A DNA stretch of 39,887 nucleotides from Desulfurococcales archaeon. Lineage in GTDB: Archaea; Thermoproteota; Thermoprotei_A; Sulfolobales; AG1. The notes beneath the pieces were generated by a model. The model searched no databases, was not told the origin of the DNA, and saw only the letters and a program-made list of their open reading frames with translations. Below are positions 24,629 through 33,012 of this stretch, piece by piece (position 1 is the first letter of the stretch; the number at the start of each line of letters is the position of its first letter). Both the position numbers and the translations under genes were made by a program. The stretch lies in contig WANO01000074.1 of the NCBI GenBank assembly GCA_015521765.1, positions 1-39,887 of the forward strand. The letters run 5' to 3'.

Positions 24629-24979
24629 ATGCCGCATATGTGTATCTATGAAGTTAAGGCCGTGCTCATGTTTAATATGGCTACTGAATACACAGGCTTT
24701 ATAGCTAGGGTTTCGTCCGAATTCTTATCGAGGCATTCAGGATCTATATATAATGGTTCGTCATACCTACTGTGGGGTGATGGCGATTCTCTCATAAAGA
24801 TTGTTGTTGATATAGATAATAGATCGGAAACCTATACAGCTATATATACCCAACGCGACCTAAAAACTCTAAAGGCTAACTTGACTGTAAGTTGCTATAA
24901 GCCATCGAAATGTATAGATCTCTATAGAGATATTGTTGAGATAGCTAAATCCAGCGGTATAGCGGTAAGGCCTTACTGA
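24629..24979 (+). CDS. Small protein of unknown function
   Basis: This 116-aa protein has no motif I can assign. It has a beta-rich look with alternating hydrophobics (LIKIVVDIDN, YTAIYTQRDL) and a C-terminal helix (CIDLYRDIVEIAKSSG). There is no signal peptide and no membrane segment, and the three cysteines are not clustered. It has a well-placed promoter and lies between TFE-beta (divergent) and THEP1 (convergent, 7-nt overlap at the 3' ends). I considered a KEOPS Pcc1-like protein because of size and strand/helix pattern, but the Pcc1 sequence signature is absent. Confidence 0.5.
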   Translation: MPHMCIYEVKAVLMFNMATEYTGFIARVSSEFLSRHSGSIYNGSSYLLWGDGDSLIKIVVDIDNRSETYTAIYTQRDLKTLKANLTVSCYKPSKCIDLYRDIVEIAKSSGIAVRPY

Positions 24980-25530
24980 TCTTTACTTTGGATTATGTTT
25001 AGGTCTTTAAGGATCTTTTTATGTAGATGGTTTCTATTTAAATGATCGACCCTATACACCTTAACATCTCTCCCCAAGGATTTGAGCTGATAGGCTATGG
25101 AATCAACAATATTTCTATGAACTATAAGAAGTAGGGGTTTACCGCTATTGAATACTTTATCTAGATATATCTTAAAGTCCCTGGATTTAAACTCCATAGG
25201 CCCTACCTCATCTATGCATATAATATCGGATCCCTCAACATGCTTCATAGATTCATTAACTATCTCTTTTACCCCATCCACATCTATACAGTAGCGCCCG
25301 AACTCAACCCTGCATTCTCCGTCAGCAAGTTTTTTTAGCTTGGCTAGCCATCTCCACGATCCTGTTGATAGATCTATAATCTTGAACCCTATTCTCCCCC
25401 TATCACCCCTTACATCTGGGCACACTATGCCCGAGATCTTTATAGATCGCTTTTTAAGGTCATCGATCACCTTCATAAAAATAGTTGTTTTCCCTATTCC
25501 GGGAGGTCCCGTAATTATTATAGAGATCAT
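24973..25530 (-). CDS. THEP1-family nucleoside triphosphatase
   Basis: This 185-aa P-loop NTPase is of the THEP1 family, whose members hydrolyse nucleoside triphosphates broadly. The physiological role is unclear. Visible are Walker A GPPGIGKTT (residues 8-16) and the GIVCPDVRGDRGRIGFKIIDL segment diagnostic of the family. Walker B with its signature is IICIDEVGPMEF. The start ATG at 25530 gives MISIIITG directly before the P-loop, as in the family. It lies downstream of the COG1395 regulator on the same strand, 47 bases apart, so they may be co-transcribed. Confidence 0.92.
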   Translation of the reverse strand: MISIIITGPPGIGKTTIFMKVIDDLKKRSIKISGIVCPDVRGDRGRIGFKIIDLSTGSWRWLAKLKKLADGECRVEFGRYCIDVDGVKEIVNESMKHVEGSDIICIDEVGPMEFKSRDFKIYLDKVFNSGKPLLLIVHRNIVDSIAYQLKSLGRDVKVYRVDHLNRNHLHKKILKDLNIIQSKDQ

Positions 25531-25577
25531 CTATGTATAAACCCTCACACATGACTCAAGCAAAGTTATTATTATTT

Positions 25578-26558
25578 CTAATCTATGTGTTTAAAATACT
25601 CCGATATCGAGTCAAGCTCCACAGCATCTATATCGAATTCCTTCTCAATAACTTTTCTGCGCCTGCTATTAATGGTTACCAGAAGAAGCCCGCATTTTAT
25701 GAATCTCTCAAACTTTCTAGACTCCTCTATTTTTCTTTCCAGCTCATCGATCTCAACATTTTCATTGTCTCTAACTATAAGCACCTTGTTCTCGTTTATT
25801 CTACTCACTATATCAGGCGCTGTATTATTTAGCTTCACAGCCTCACCACCGGTTTTCGTAATCTCTTTTACAATGGGATCAGATATACTTGAAGTTATAG
25901 CTTGCCTAATTATGTGTTTCCTTATCCTGCCCAAAGTATTTTCGTCAGGAATATCGTATGAGTCGATTATCTCCTCTCCAAAAACATCGAGAAGTTTCTC
26001 GGCTATATCTACAGACGGATCCATAAGGCCTTTCTCATACTCATATACAGACTTCCTGCTAACCCCTAGTATGTTGGCTAAATCACCTAGACTCATACCC
26101 CTCTCCCTCCTATACCTCTCCAGCATCTTACCGTTTATTCTAACATAGAACATTCCTTTTCTCGAGTAGATAGATACCTTCTCGCCTGAAAGATACATAT
26201 CGAGTGTTTCAGGATCAATTACATCTATATCATTCTTCTCGAAAACTATTCCAGACTCTATTTTGTCATCAGTAAAGTACTCGGAAACGATTAGTGGAAA
26301 GCTATTCAATATATATGCAGCAGCCTTAAGCTCGTTAATTTCCCTCTTGCTTATGTCCATAAGCTTTTTAGATATTTTTATCATTAACTTGGTTGATGTT
26401 ATGAGGTCTACTGATCTTTCTCCTTGGTATGGGTATCTAAGTATATCTACATCAATGCTGTGTGAAGATAGAATGCTAGCTACCTTTTTAACTAGCTCCT
26501 CTGAACCTTTTCTGTGATCCTCTATATTTCCCTCCCTATACGGGACCACAACTATCAC
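25578..26558 (-). CDS. Archaeal HTH-type transcriptional regulator (COG1395)
   Basis: This is a 326-aa conserved archaeal DNA-binding protein. The N-terminal domain (about 1-125) is restriction-endonuclease-like in overall pattern but its function is unknown. A Cro/XRE-type helix-turn-helix follows at residues about 150-195 (LERYRRERGMSLGDLANILG, VSRKSVYEYEKGLMDPSV). The C-terminal domain repeats a mixed alpha/beta pattern. The start is GTG at 26558. The gap upstream (26559-26736) is A/T-rich and holds no gene I can see. Targets are unknown. Confidence 0.85.
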   Translation of the reverse strand: MIVVVPYREGNIEDHRKGSEELVKKVASILSSHSIDVDILRYPYQGERSVDLITSTKLMIKISKKLMDISKREINELKAAAYILNSFPLIVSEYFTDDKIESGIVFEKNDIDVIDPETLDMYLSGEKVSIYSRKGMFYVRINGKMLERYRRERGMSLGDLANILGVSRKSVYEYEKGLMDPSVDIAEKLLDVFGEEIIDSYDIPDENTLGRIRKHIIRQAITSSISDPIVKEITKTGGEAVKLNNTAPDIVSRINENKVLIVRDNENVEIDELERKIEESRKFERFIKCGLLLVTINSRRRKVIEKEFDIDAVELDSISEYFKHID

Positions 26559-26702
26559 TATATTTTATCTAGCTAATATATGTTACATCTCCAAAAATAT
26601 TAATATTATATTTCTCGACAAAAATAATGAATTAAGTGGCTTCAATTTAGAGGATAATATTGGGCTATATAAAATTAATTTCGATAGCTAAAGCGAGAAA
26701 AT

Positions 26703-26715
26703 TTAAATATTCATA
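26703..26715 (+). promoter_or_regulatory. Box A promoter of the 26737 gene
   Basis: TTTAAATATTC at about 26703-26712 lies about 25-30 bases before the GTG at 26737, consistent with a very short leader. Confidence 0.45.
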
Positions 26716-26736
26716 AGGGACTTAGCCATTTTTCAG

Positions 26737-27282
26737 GTGCATCAAGCCATGTCTGGCTCTGCTGGAGCTGTAGACACAGGTAAGGCTCACCCCCATGAAA
26801 TATCGGCTGATCACACATTTACTGGGCATCAAGAACCTATATCCGGTCTGGATGATTATAGGTTTACTGATGCTCACGTGATCAAGTTTCGCGATCTAGC
26901 CCTATATAAATCTATGCTATCTATAGCTGGTTTATCTGATCCTGTTATAGATCGTTCAATAAGAGACGTGCTGCTAATGTGGTCCGAAAACCTTAGGAGG
27001 AGAGGAATAGACCTAGACGTTGATTTAGCTAGCAAGGTATGGGACGGTAGCTCCATAAACATATTTATGGATCCCGACACACTCGATTTAGCTCTCTATA
27101 TAGCGGATAGATTATCAAGCAGAGATAGAGAGGGTATAGGCGAACTCTATCCGTATATAGAGAGGCTGATAGATAGGCTTAATTTAAAGATCGAATTAAA
27201 AGATCTCGGAGAAAACCCCGAACAGAAAATACACGCACTCATATATGCCGCCCTATGCAGGTTTCTAGCTACAGAGGACTAG
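26737..27282 (+). CDS. Protein of unknown function
   Basis: This protein has 181 aa from GTG 26737, or 177 aa from ATG 26749. The first 40 residues are polar and probably disordered, with several His. The rest is helical and acidic: VIDRSIRDVLLMWSENLRRR, then LDLALYIADRLSSRD, and a C-terminal helix ALIYAALCRFLATED. It has no membrane segment, no catalytic motif and a single cysteine. I do not recognise the family. It stands alone, with its own promoter, before tRNA-Cys. The codon use and base composition look like those of its neighbours. Confidence 0.55.
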   Translation: MHQAMSGSAGAVDTGKAHPHEISADHTFTGHQEPISGLDDYRFTDAHVIKFRDLALYKSMLSIAGLSDPVIDRSIRDVLLMWSENLRRRGIDLDVDLASKVWDGSSINIFMDPDTLDLALYIADRLSSRDREGIGELYPYIERLIDRLNLKIELKDLGENPEQKIHALIYAALCRFLATED

Positions 27283-27424
27283 ATACTACCTGAATGCACA
27301 CTTCTTTAATTAAAAATTAAATTAGGATCCATGATGCACCACTGATAGCGGGAAATAGATATTTTCCCTGAATAATAAGATAAAAATAGGTAACCCGTAC
27401 CACATAACATAAGCGTGATCCACA

Positions 27425-27525
27425 GCCGGGGTGGCCGAGTGGACTAAGGCGGCGGGCTGCAGTGGGACAGTGGTATACCGCCCGTGTAGACCCGTTGTTC
27501 GCGGGTTCGAATCCCGCCCCCGGCT
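27425..27525 (+). tRNA. tRNA-Cys(GCA) with a 27-nt intron
   Basis: The acceptor stem is GCCGGGG/CCCCGGC (27425-27431/27518-27524) with discriminator T27525, the identity base of tRNA-Cys. The D stem is GCC/GGC. The T arm is GCGGG-TTCGAAT-CCCGC (27501-27517). The anticodon stem GCGGG/CCCGT (27452-27456/27491-27495) and loop CTGCAGA form only if 27463-27489 is removed. A bulge-helix-bulge fits well: a 3-nt bulge 27461-27463, a weak central helix (27458-27460 with 27484-27486, two of the pairs G-U), a 3-nt bulge 27488-27490, and an inner helix GGG/CCC. The mature tRNA is 74 nt. No CCA is encoded. Confidence 0.93.
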
Positions 27526-27577
27526 CTTCATCACTTGCTTGTGATATTTATATCAGTAGTTAGCTAATTTTATCTTG

Positions 27578-28843
27578 ATGTCTGGAATGGCGGCTACTAC
27601 AGCTACTGTTGGCACCCGAGATAAGGTTTATCTATTTGAGCATCTTCTTGGTGTGTTTGTTTTTAGCGGTGATGGCGATCTAATATATTCAGGTTCGAGA
27701 AAAGGCGACGAAGTCAATATAGCGGAAAACATATGGAGAAGAATCAATGAGGGGCATGACAGCCTGGTGGATGACGCATTAAGGGAGATCGAGTCCAGAT
27801 TCGGCAAAAACAATGTACAGATTGTTGTTGAGGACGATGCTGTCGCTAGATATGTAGCTAGCAAGGGATTTGATGTTAGAGTGGAGAGTGATGGGGTATT
27901 CAGAAGCTTCAGGAGTCGGGTGCCGGAGCTATATGTTTCGCAGGGTATAATTGAGGGTAGAGACAAGTATGTAGCGATGTCTCATAGGATAGCGCTTGAG
28001 GTCGCTAGAAGGGAGCTAAGGAAGTATGCTGGCAAAAGGGATCTATTGGCTATCCAGAGCATTAGAGCTATAGATGATATAGATAAAACACTCAACCTAT
28101 TTGCAGCGAGGCTGAGGGAGTGGTACAGCATACACTTTCCAGAGCTGGATGAGCTTATAGATGATCATATCAGGTATGCTAGAATAGTCAGTGAGCTTGG
28201 CACAAGGGATAACTATAGCATACAGTCCCTCCGTAAGATAGGACTTGGCGAGAATCTAGCTAAAAGAGTTACCGAGGCAGCCATGAAGAGTATGGGGGCG
28301 GACCTCTCGGAATTCGACATAAAGCCAATACAGACGTTAGCAAGGATAATGCTGCAGCTCCACGAGCTTAGAAGCTATCTCACGAACTATACATCCAACG
28401 TGGTTAAAGAGGTAGCTCCAAACGTAAACGAGCTTGTAGGACCGCTCCTTGCCGCTAGATTATTAAGCCTGGCCGGTAGCTTAGAGGAGCTGGCTAAGCT
28501 CCCGGCTAGCACAATACAGGTTCTTGGTGCCGAGAAAGCTCTCTTTAGAGCTCTAAGAACTGGTGGTAGGCCTCCTAAGCATGGGATCATATTTCAGTTT
28601 CCAGAGATACATAGATCCCCAAGGTGGCAGCGCGGCAAGATAGCTAGGGCTTTGGCTACGAAGCTGGCTATAGCGGCTAGAATCGACTTCTTTACGGGTA
28701 GATTTCTGGGTGATAGGTTAAAGAAGTCTTTGATGGAGAGGATTGAAGAGATCAAGAAGCTGTATCCAAAGCCTCCAAAGAGGGAAAGGGAGGAGAGAGG
28801 AAGGAGATTTCCGCGGAGAAAGAAGAAGGGTCATAGAAAGTAG
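27578..28843 (+). CDS. nop5: C/D-box RNP core protein Nop5 (Nop56/58)
   Basis: This scaffold of the box C/D 2'-O-methylation complex binds L7Ae-sRNA and fibrillarin. The 421-aa product has an N-terminal fibrillarin-binding domain, a long coiled-coil middle (about 130-250), and the C-terminal NOP domain (PPKHGIIFQFPEIH, RWQRGKIARALATKLAIAARID). A basic tail (RRFPRRKKKGHRK) ends the protein. ATG 27578 is preferred over the TTG three bases earlier; box A near 27544-27552 fits a leaderless start. It is followed by fibrillarin, its partner. Confidence 0.95.
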   Translation: MSGMAATTATVGTRDKVYLFEHLLGVFVFSGDGDLIYSGSRKGDEVNIAENIWRRINEGHDSLVDDALREIESRFGKNNVQIVVEDDAVARYVASKGFDVRVESDGVFRSFRSRVPELYVSQGIIEGRDKYVAMSHRIALEVARRELRKYAGKRDLLAIQSIRAIDDIDKTLNLFAARLREWYSIHFPELDELIDDHIRYARIVSELGTRDNYSIQSLRKIGLGENLAKRVTEAAMKSMGADLSEFDIKPIQTLARIMLQLHELRSYLTNYTSNVVKEVAPNVNELVGPLLAARLLSLAGSLEELAKLPASTIQVLGAEKALFRALRTGGRPPKHGIIFQFPEIHRSPRWQRGKIARALATKLAIAARIDFFTGRFLGDRLKKSLMERIEEIKKLYPKPPKREREERGRRFPRRKKKGHRK

Positions 28844-28920
28844 CGGGGTCCTGCAATGAATATTTATTTTATAATAATTCAAATACCTAAAATAAGTACA
28901 GAGGTAAAGGCGTCGTCTAG

Positions 28921-29631
28921 GTGATTGCGATTTCTGAACCCGTAAAGATAACTGAACACGAAACATATAAAAATGTGTATATAGTTGAGATGGAGGATGG
29001 AACCAGCAAGCTTGCAACGGTGAATCTAGCACCAGGCATAAGGGTCTATGGTGAGAGGCTATTCAAGTGGAACAATCTCGAGTTGAGGGAGTGGAATGCG
29101 TACAGAAGCAAGCTTGCTGGAGCGCTTCTGAAAGGCATAAAGGAGCTCCCGATAAGCAAGGGTGACAAGATACTATATCTGGGTGCAGGATCCGGTACGA
29201 CGCCGAGCCATGTATCGGATATAATAGGTAGCGAGGGAGTTGTGTATGCAGTTGAATTTGCGCCAAGGGTATTTAGGGAGCTTCTGATAGTTGCTGAATC
29301 CAGAAGCAATCTAATTCCTATTCTGGGTGATGCGAGAAAGCCCTATCAGTACCGCTTCTTCATAGACCTTGTAGACGGTATATATGCAGATGTGGCTCAG
29401 CCAGATCAGGCGGATATAGTTGCGGACAACGCGGAGTTCTTTCTAAAGGAGAACGGCTATCTGCTCATAGCTATTAAGGCTAGGAGCGTTGATGTTACTC
29501 TTGAGCCAAGCGAGGTTTACGAGATGGAGATCAAGACCCTAGAGTCTAGGGGCTTTGAGATAGTTGATGTTGTTCATCTAGAGCCTTTCGATAAGGATCA
29601 TGCTATGATATATGCTAGATATAGGAGATAG
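28921..29631 (+). CDS. flpA: Fibrillarin-like rRNA/tRNA 2'-O-methyltransferase
   Basis: This is the SAM-dependent catalytic subunit of the C/D-box RNP. The 236-aa product has the N-terminal Nop5-contact domain with KLATVNLAPG and WNAYRSKLAGALLKGI. The SAM-binding ILYLGAGSGTTPSHVSDI and VYAVEFAPR follow. DVAQPDQADI and LLIAIKARSVDVT supply the catalytic Asp and Lys. The start is GTG at 28921, 77 bases after nop5. The 3 bases to the next gene suggest one transcript. Confidence 0.96.
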   Translation: MIAISEPVKITEHETYKNVYIVEMEDGTSKLATVNLAPGIRVYGERLFKWNNLELREWNAYRSKLAGALLKGIKELPISKGDKILYLGAGSGTTPSHVSDIIGSEGVVYAVEFAPRVFRELLIVAESRSNLIPILGDARKPYQYRFFIDLVDGIYADVAQPDQADIVADNAEFFLKENGYLLIAIKARSVDVTLEPSEVYEMEIKTLESRGFEIVDVVHLEPFDKDHAMIYARYRR

Positions 29632-29633
29632 CT

Positions 29634-30071
29634 GTGGATAATCAGAAAGGAGAGGACAGACTGGAGAAGGCGGTATATACCTACTACAACTATCTAATTA
29701 GATCTCTAAGAAGCTCTCTTCCAGCGGAAAGAAGAAGCATAAGAGAGATGCTTGAGTCGAAGAACTATAGTGTAAGGCTCCAAGATGGAAGCCTACATAC
29801 AATAGATCCCGACGAGCTTAAGCTAGCCGTATCAATAATTCCAAGATACATGGTTGATAGGGTTAGGTTGCCTTTGGTTATAGGCAAGGTCTCCGGATCA
29901 GTATACTTTAGGTTGATTAACTGTAGCAAGGAGGAATATGAATTCATACTTAGACTAGCTGGAAGGAGCAGTGTAGAATATACCGAGCCATGCACTATAT
30001 ATATAGATGAATTCGAGGAGATAATAAAAAAGTTCAGAACTCTCGTCATACAGACCATAGAGATAACATGA
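29634..30071 (+). CDS. DUF61/UPF0216 family protein
   Basis: This 145-aa archaeal protein belongs to the DUF61/UPF0216 family. It is identified by LIRSLRSSLPAERRSIREML, the VRLQDGSLHTIDPDELKL segment, and VRLPLVIGKVSGSVYFRL. The function is unknown. It starts with GTG at 29634, directly after fibrillarin, so it is likely translated from the nop5-flpA message; a link to RNA modification is inference. The 3' end faces the nucleotidyltransferase on the other strand. Confidence 0.8.
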   Translation: MDNQKGEDRLEKAVYTYYNYLIRSLRSSLPAERRSIREMLESKNYSVRLQDGSLHTIDPDELKLAVSIIPRYMVDRVRLPLVIGKVSGSVYFRLINCSKEEYEFILRLAGRSSVEYTEPCTIYIDEFEEIIKKFRTLVIQTIEIT

Positions 30072-30092
30072 TTAACATGATGCTTGCGGCTT

Positions 30093-31202
30093 CTAAAGTA
30101 TTATTCTTCCTGTTTTAGAGCATAGATCGTCGTAGATCTCTTTGAAAGGAAGAACAATAGTTCTTTCACCAATACAGCTTTTATCACCAATAACCACGCC
30201 GTCACCGATTATAGTTCCTTTGGAGATTCGCGACCACGACCCTATATAGCTTCTGAAGCCGATGATTGATTCCCTAACAACAGTGTGGTTAGAGATTCTA
30301 GTGTCAGGCATCAGAAGACTGTTTTCGATGAGTGCTCCAAGACCTACAGAGGTGCCTCTCATGATAACTGTATATGGCCCAATACTGCTGTGGCTAGATA
30401 TATTCACGCCGCTACCTATATATATGGGTTCTTTAACCTCAACATCCTTATCTATCTCTGCATTGTTGCTGATTACCACTCCCTCGCTACTTAACTGGTA
30501 GATCGCCTGTATATTGGCTTCCAGATAGTCGCTTGGTGTTCCAATATCGTTCCACACACCGCTGTATCTATAGACATATATGTCGCCCCTATCTATAGCC
30601 TTAGGAATTATATCCCTTGCCATATTCTGTTTCTTGCCCGGCTCTATCAAATCTATTATCTCCTCCTCAACGACATACACCCCAGCATTAACATACCCCG
30701 ACTCCTTGCCTGCCGTTTTGGGTTTCTCGATCAGTCTTATAAGCCTATTATCGTCACCGAATTTCAATACCCCGAACCTTGATACATCCTCCACTACTGT
30801 GGCAACGATCGTTGCTATACCACCCATCTTCTTGTGGTACTCCATCACCTGTCTATAATTGATCTTGCTGAATATGTCCCCATACGTAATAAGTATAGGG
30901 AAGGATACGCCATTACTCATAGCTATCTCTCTAATAGAGCCCGCATCTCCTAGGGGTAGCGATTCAACATGGTAATTGATCAGGGGACCTAAACCTCTCC
31001 AGCTACTTGACACATGATCAACTATCTTATCATACATATGGTAGAGCACTAGAGTAATGTTTTTTAGTCCTGAATCAACAAGATCCGATATAAGCCAGTC
31101 TATCAACGGCTTATCAAGTATAGGTAGCAGAGCCTTCGGGCGTGTAAGGGTTAAGGGTCTTAATCTAGTGGCGAACCCACCAGCCATTATGAGTGCATTC
31201 AT
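30093..31202 (-). CDS. Sugar-1-phosphate nucleotidyltransferase with left-handed beta-helix domain
   Basis: This protein activates a sugar phosphate to an NDP-sugar for glycans or lipids. The 369-aa product has the N-terminal NTP-binding IMAGGFATRLRPLTLTRPKALLP (residues 5-27), ILITYGDIFS with the metal-binding Asp, and NAGVYVVEEEII. The C-terminal part (about 245-360) has hexapeptide repeats such as IGSGVNISSHSSIGPYT and IGDGVVIGDKSCIG, a beta-helix typical of mannose-1-phosphate guanylyltransferase or bifunctional glucosamine enzymes. The exact sugar and nucleotide cannot be read from sequence. Confidence 0.85.
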   Translation of the reverse strand: MNALIMAGGFATRLRPLTLTRPKALLPILDKPLIDWLISDLVDSGLKNITLVLYHMYDKIVDHVSSSWRGLGPLINYHVESLPLGDAGSIREIAMSNGVSFPILITYGDIFSKINYRQVMEYHKKMGGIATIVATVVEDVSRFGVLKFGDDNRLIRLIEKPKTAGKESGYVNAGVYVVEEEIIDLIEPGKKQNMARDIIPKAIDRGDIYVYRYSGVWNDIGTPSDYLEANIQAIYQLSSEGVVISNNAEIDKDVEVKEPIYIGSGVNISSHSSIGPYTVIMRGTSVGLGALIENSLLMPDTRISNHTVVRESIIGFRSYIGSWSRISKGTIIGDGVVIGDKSCIGERTIVLPFKEIYDDLCSKTGRIIL

Positions 31203-31254
31203 TATTACACCATGCCGAACTTCATTAGTAGTTTAGCTGTATCAAATATATAAG

Positions 31255-32109
31255 CTAAATGTTTATGTTTGCTATAAGCGGTATTCTTGATCTTGTTCTA
31301 GATAACTTGTAGTAGTTTCTGAAGCCGCAGGAGTGGCACTCGCCGTTTTCACCGCTACCCAAAGGTTTAACTATTACATTATGTATTCTTTTCCCTACAA
31401 CCTTCCCGCATGATCTACAGTACACGTGTTCGGGGTATATATATAGGTTCTCCTCAAGTATATAGCAGGTGTTTCTGCATGTGTCTTTCACGATCTTCTT
31501 TATAAGCATGAGATATTCTTCCCTGATCCCAACCCCATATATGTTTATAGGGATGGCTGGCTCCAGAGCCTTTATTCCATCGATCACATCTCTAAGTTTC
31601 CTCGATAGCTCTAGTTCAGGTTTTAGATCCACTAAGGCGATCTCCATATAGATACCCTCATCTACAATACTCTGAATATTTCTGAAAACACGATCTCCAT
31701 GATCGTCGGAAAAGATAGATACTTCACCAACAACACCTGATATGTGATCCCTAGCAGAAAGGATCTTTTCTACAGGTTTCGACATGCGATGCTTAACAAC
31801 TAGATCGAATCCCCGTGAAGCTATATACATAGATACATCTTTAGCACCACCCAAATCCACGTAGTCACCGCCATGGAAAACTATATTGGTTAGCTTCCTC
31901 CTTTCAGCTATTTTAAGGATTCTATCTACCTCGACATACCTCTGACTAAGGGACCTCTCAGGATCATACGCATATCGCCACGGACAAATGCTACAGTGAT
32001 CCCCCAAACCCCTAATCCAGACAACCACAGCTAGAGATCCAGGATCATAATATGTTAGGGGAACAAGCTCTGTATTAGCTATCTGCAGACCTAGAACCCT
32101 AATGATCAA
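31255..32109 (-). CDS. Radical-SAM-like protein (PflA/AmrS-related) missing the first cluster cysteine
   Basis: This 284-aa protein resembles glycyl-radical-activase or AmrS type radical SAM proteins: TYYDPGSLAVVVWIRG strand, IVFHGGDYVDL (the GGE-like SAM motif), and a C-terminal zinc ribbon (VYCRSCGKVVG and GECHSCGF). The 4Fe-4S motif should be C-x3-C-x2-C. Here it reads LGDHCSICPW, so the first Cys is Leu while the other two remain. The start is ATG at 32109. It sits between PRPP synthetase (17 bases) and the nucleotidyltransferase. Function unknown; a pseudo-enzyme or an altered cluster ligand is possible. Confidence 0.65.
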   Translation of the reverse strand: MIIRVLGLQIANTELVPLTYYDPGSLAVVVWIRGLGDHCSICPWRYAYDPERSLSQRYVEVDRILKIAERRKLTNIVFHGGDYVDLGGAKDVSMYIASRGFDLVVKHRMSKPVEKILSARDHISGVVGEVSIFSDDHGDRVFRNIQSIVDEGIYMEIALVDLKPELELSRKLRDVIDGIKALEPAIPINIYGVGIREEYLMLIKKIVKDTCRNTCYILEENLYIYPEHVYCRSCGKVVGKRIHNVIVKPLGSGENGECHSCGFRNYYKLSRTRSRIPLIANINI

Positions 32110-32125
32110 GACGGTTCACTTGCGG

Positions 32126-33004
32126 CTATCCGAAAATAGATCTAGCTATATAGCTAGATAAATCAACATACTCGACACCATCAAGCTTTTTGACAACGGT
32201 CCTTCCACAAACAACCTTGTCTATCCCAGCACCCTTAATCCTCTTGAATGCGTTCCCAACAAATAGCGGGTGTGCACACGCTACATGTATGCTGGATGCA
32301 CCGAGGCTGAGTAGCTTTCTAGATGCCTCAGCCAGTGTTCCTCCCGTGCTCACTATATCGTCTACGATAACTACATGGCTATTCTTGACTTTATCTGCGT
32401 CACTCTCCGCAATTTCCGAGGATACCTTCCCGGTGTATCTATCCCTTTTCTTAACCATATATATTAGATCTGAACCTTTAATCAAGCTATAGAACCTTCT
32501 AGCCCTCTCAACACCCCCCTTGTCTGGCGCAACAACAAGGATTCCATCTAGATCTCTAAATCTCTCGGCTAACGGCGATACACCATCGATCGCGATGAAC
32601 CTATCTCTCCACACAACATGGGGCTCAACAACATATAGCTTATCTATATTCCCTATAGAAGAGATTGTCCTTAGCACCACATCCAGGGAGACAGGCTCAC
32701 CCTTAAGAAACACCTTATCCTGCCTCATATAGGCTAAATACGTGAACAGCACACTGATACTTGCCGCACCAAGCCTGCTTACTGCATCTATAGCTAACAG
32801 CACCTCCATCAGCTTTGAATCCTGATCTGGATAGGTTGACTGGACTATAAGAACGTCTCTACCCCTAAGATCATGGTCTATTCTAATATAGATCTCGCCA
32901 TCAGGAAACCTCTTTATGGTTGGCGTAACGAGAGTGCTGCCAGAATATCTAGCTATACCAGCGGAAACTCCGGGGTCCCCCGACAGCGAGATAATAATCA
33001 GCAT
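32126..33004 (-). CDS. prs: Ribose-phosphate pyrophosphokinase (PRPP synthetase)
   Basis: This enzyme makes PRPP from ribose-5-phosphate and ATP for nucleotide, His and Trp synthesis. The 292-aa product is slightly short, as in archaea. It has KRFPDGEIYIRI, the flexible-loop region YLAYMRQDKVFLKGEPVS, and VVAPDKGGVERAR. The PRPP-binding motif VVIVDDIVSTGGTLAEAS is near residues 210-227. The ATG at 33004 is right at the N-terminus of the family fold. It follows a nucleotidyltransferase by 8 bases, so they are co-transcribed. Confidence 0.95.
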   Translation of the reverse strand: MLIIISLSGDPGVSAGIARYSGSTLVTPTIKRFPDGEIYIRIDHDLRGRDVLIVQSTYPDQDSKLMEVLLAIDAVSRLGAASISVLFTYLAYMRQDKVFLKGEPVSLDVVLRTISSIGNIDKLYVVEPHVVWRDRFIAIDGVSPLAERFRDLDGILVVAPDKGGVERARRFYSLIKGSDLIYMVKKRDRYTGKVSSEIAESDADKVKNSHVVIVDDIVSTGGTLAEASRKLLSLGASSIHVACAHPLFVGNAFKRIKGAGIDKVVCGRTVVKKLDGVEYVDLSSYIARSIFG

Positions 33005-33012
33005 ATATCACC

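Noticed and set aside
24629-24979. KEOPS subunit Pcc1
   Set aside because: Size and strand/helix pattern are similar, but the Pcc1 signature segments are missing.
27463-27479. A shorter 17-nt intron in tRNA-Cys using CCCGT at 27481-27485
   Set aside because: It leaves a 15-nt variable region with no stem and an unusual G38; the 27-nt version has a standard variable loop and splice geometry.
27425-27525. Reading this RNA as a type II tRNA (Leu or Ser) with a long variable arm
   Set aside because: The extra bases do not form a variable stem. Removing 27 nt gives a perfect tRNA-Cys with loop CTGCAGA and discriminator T.
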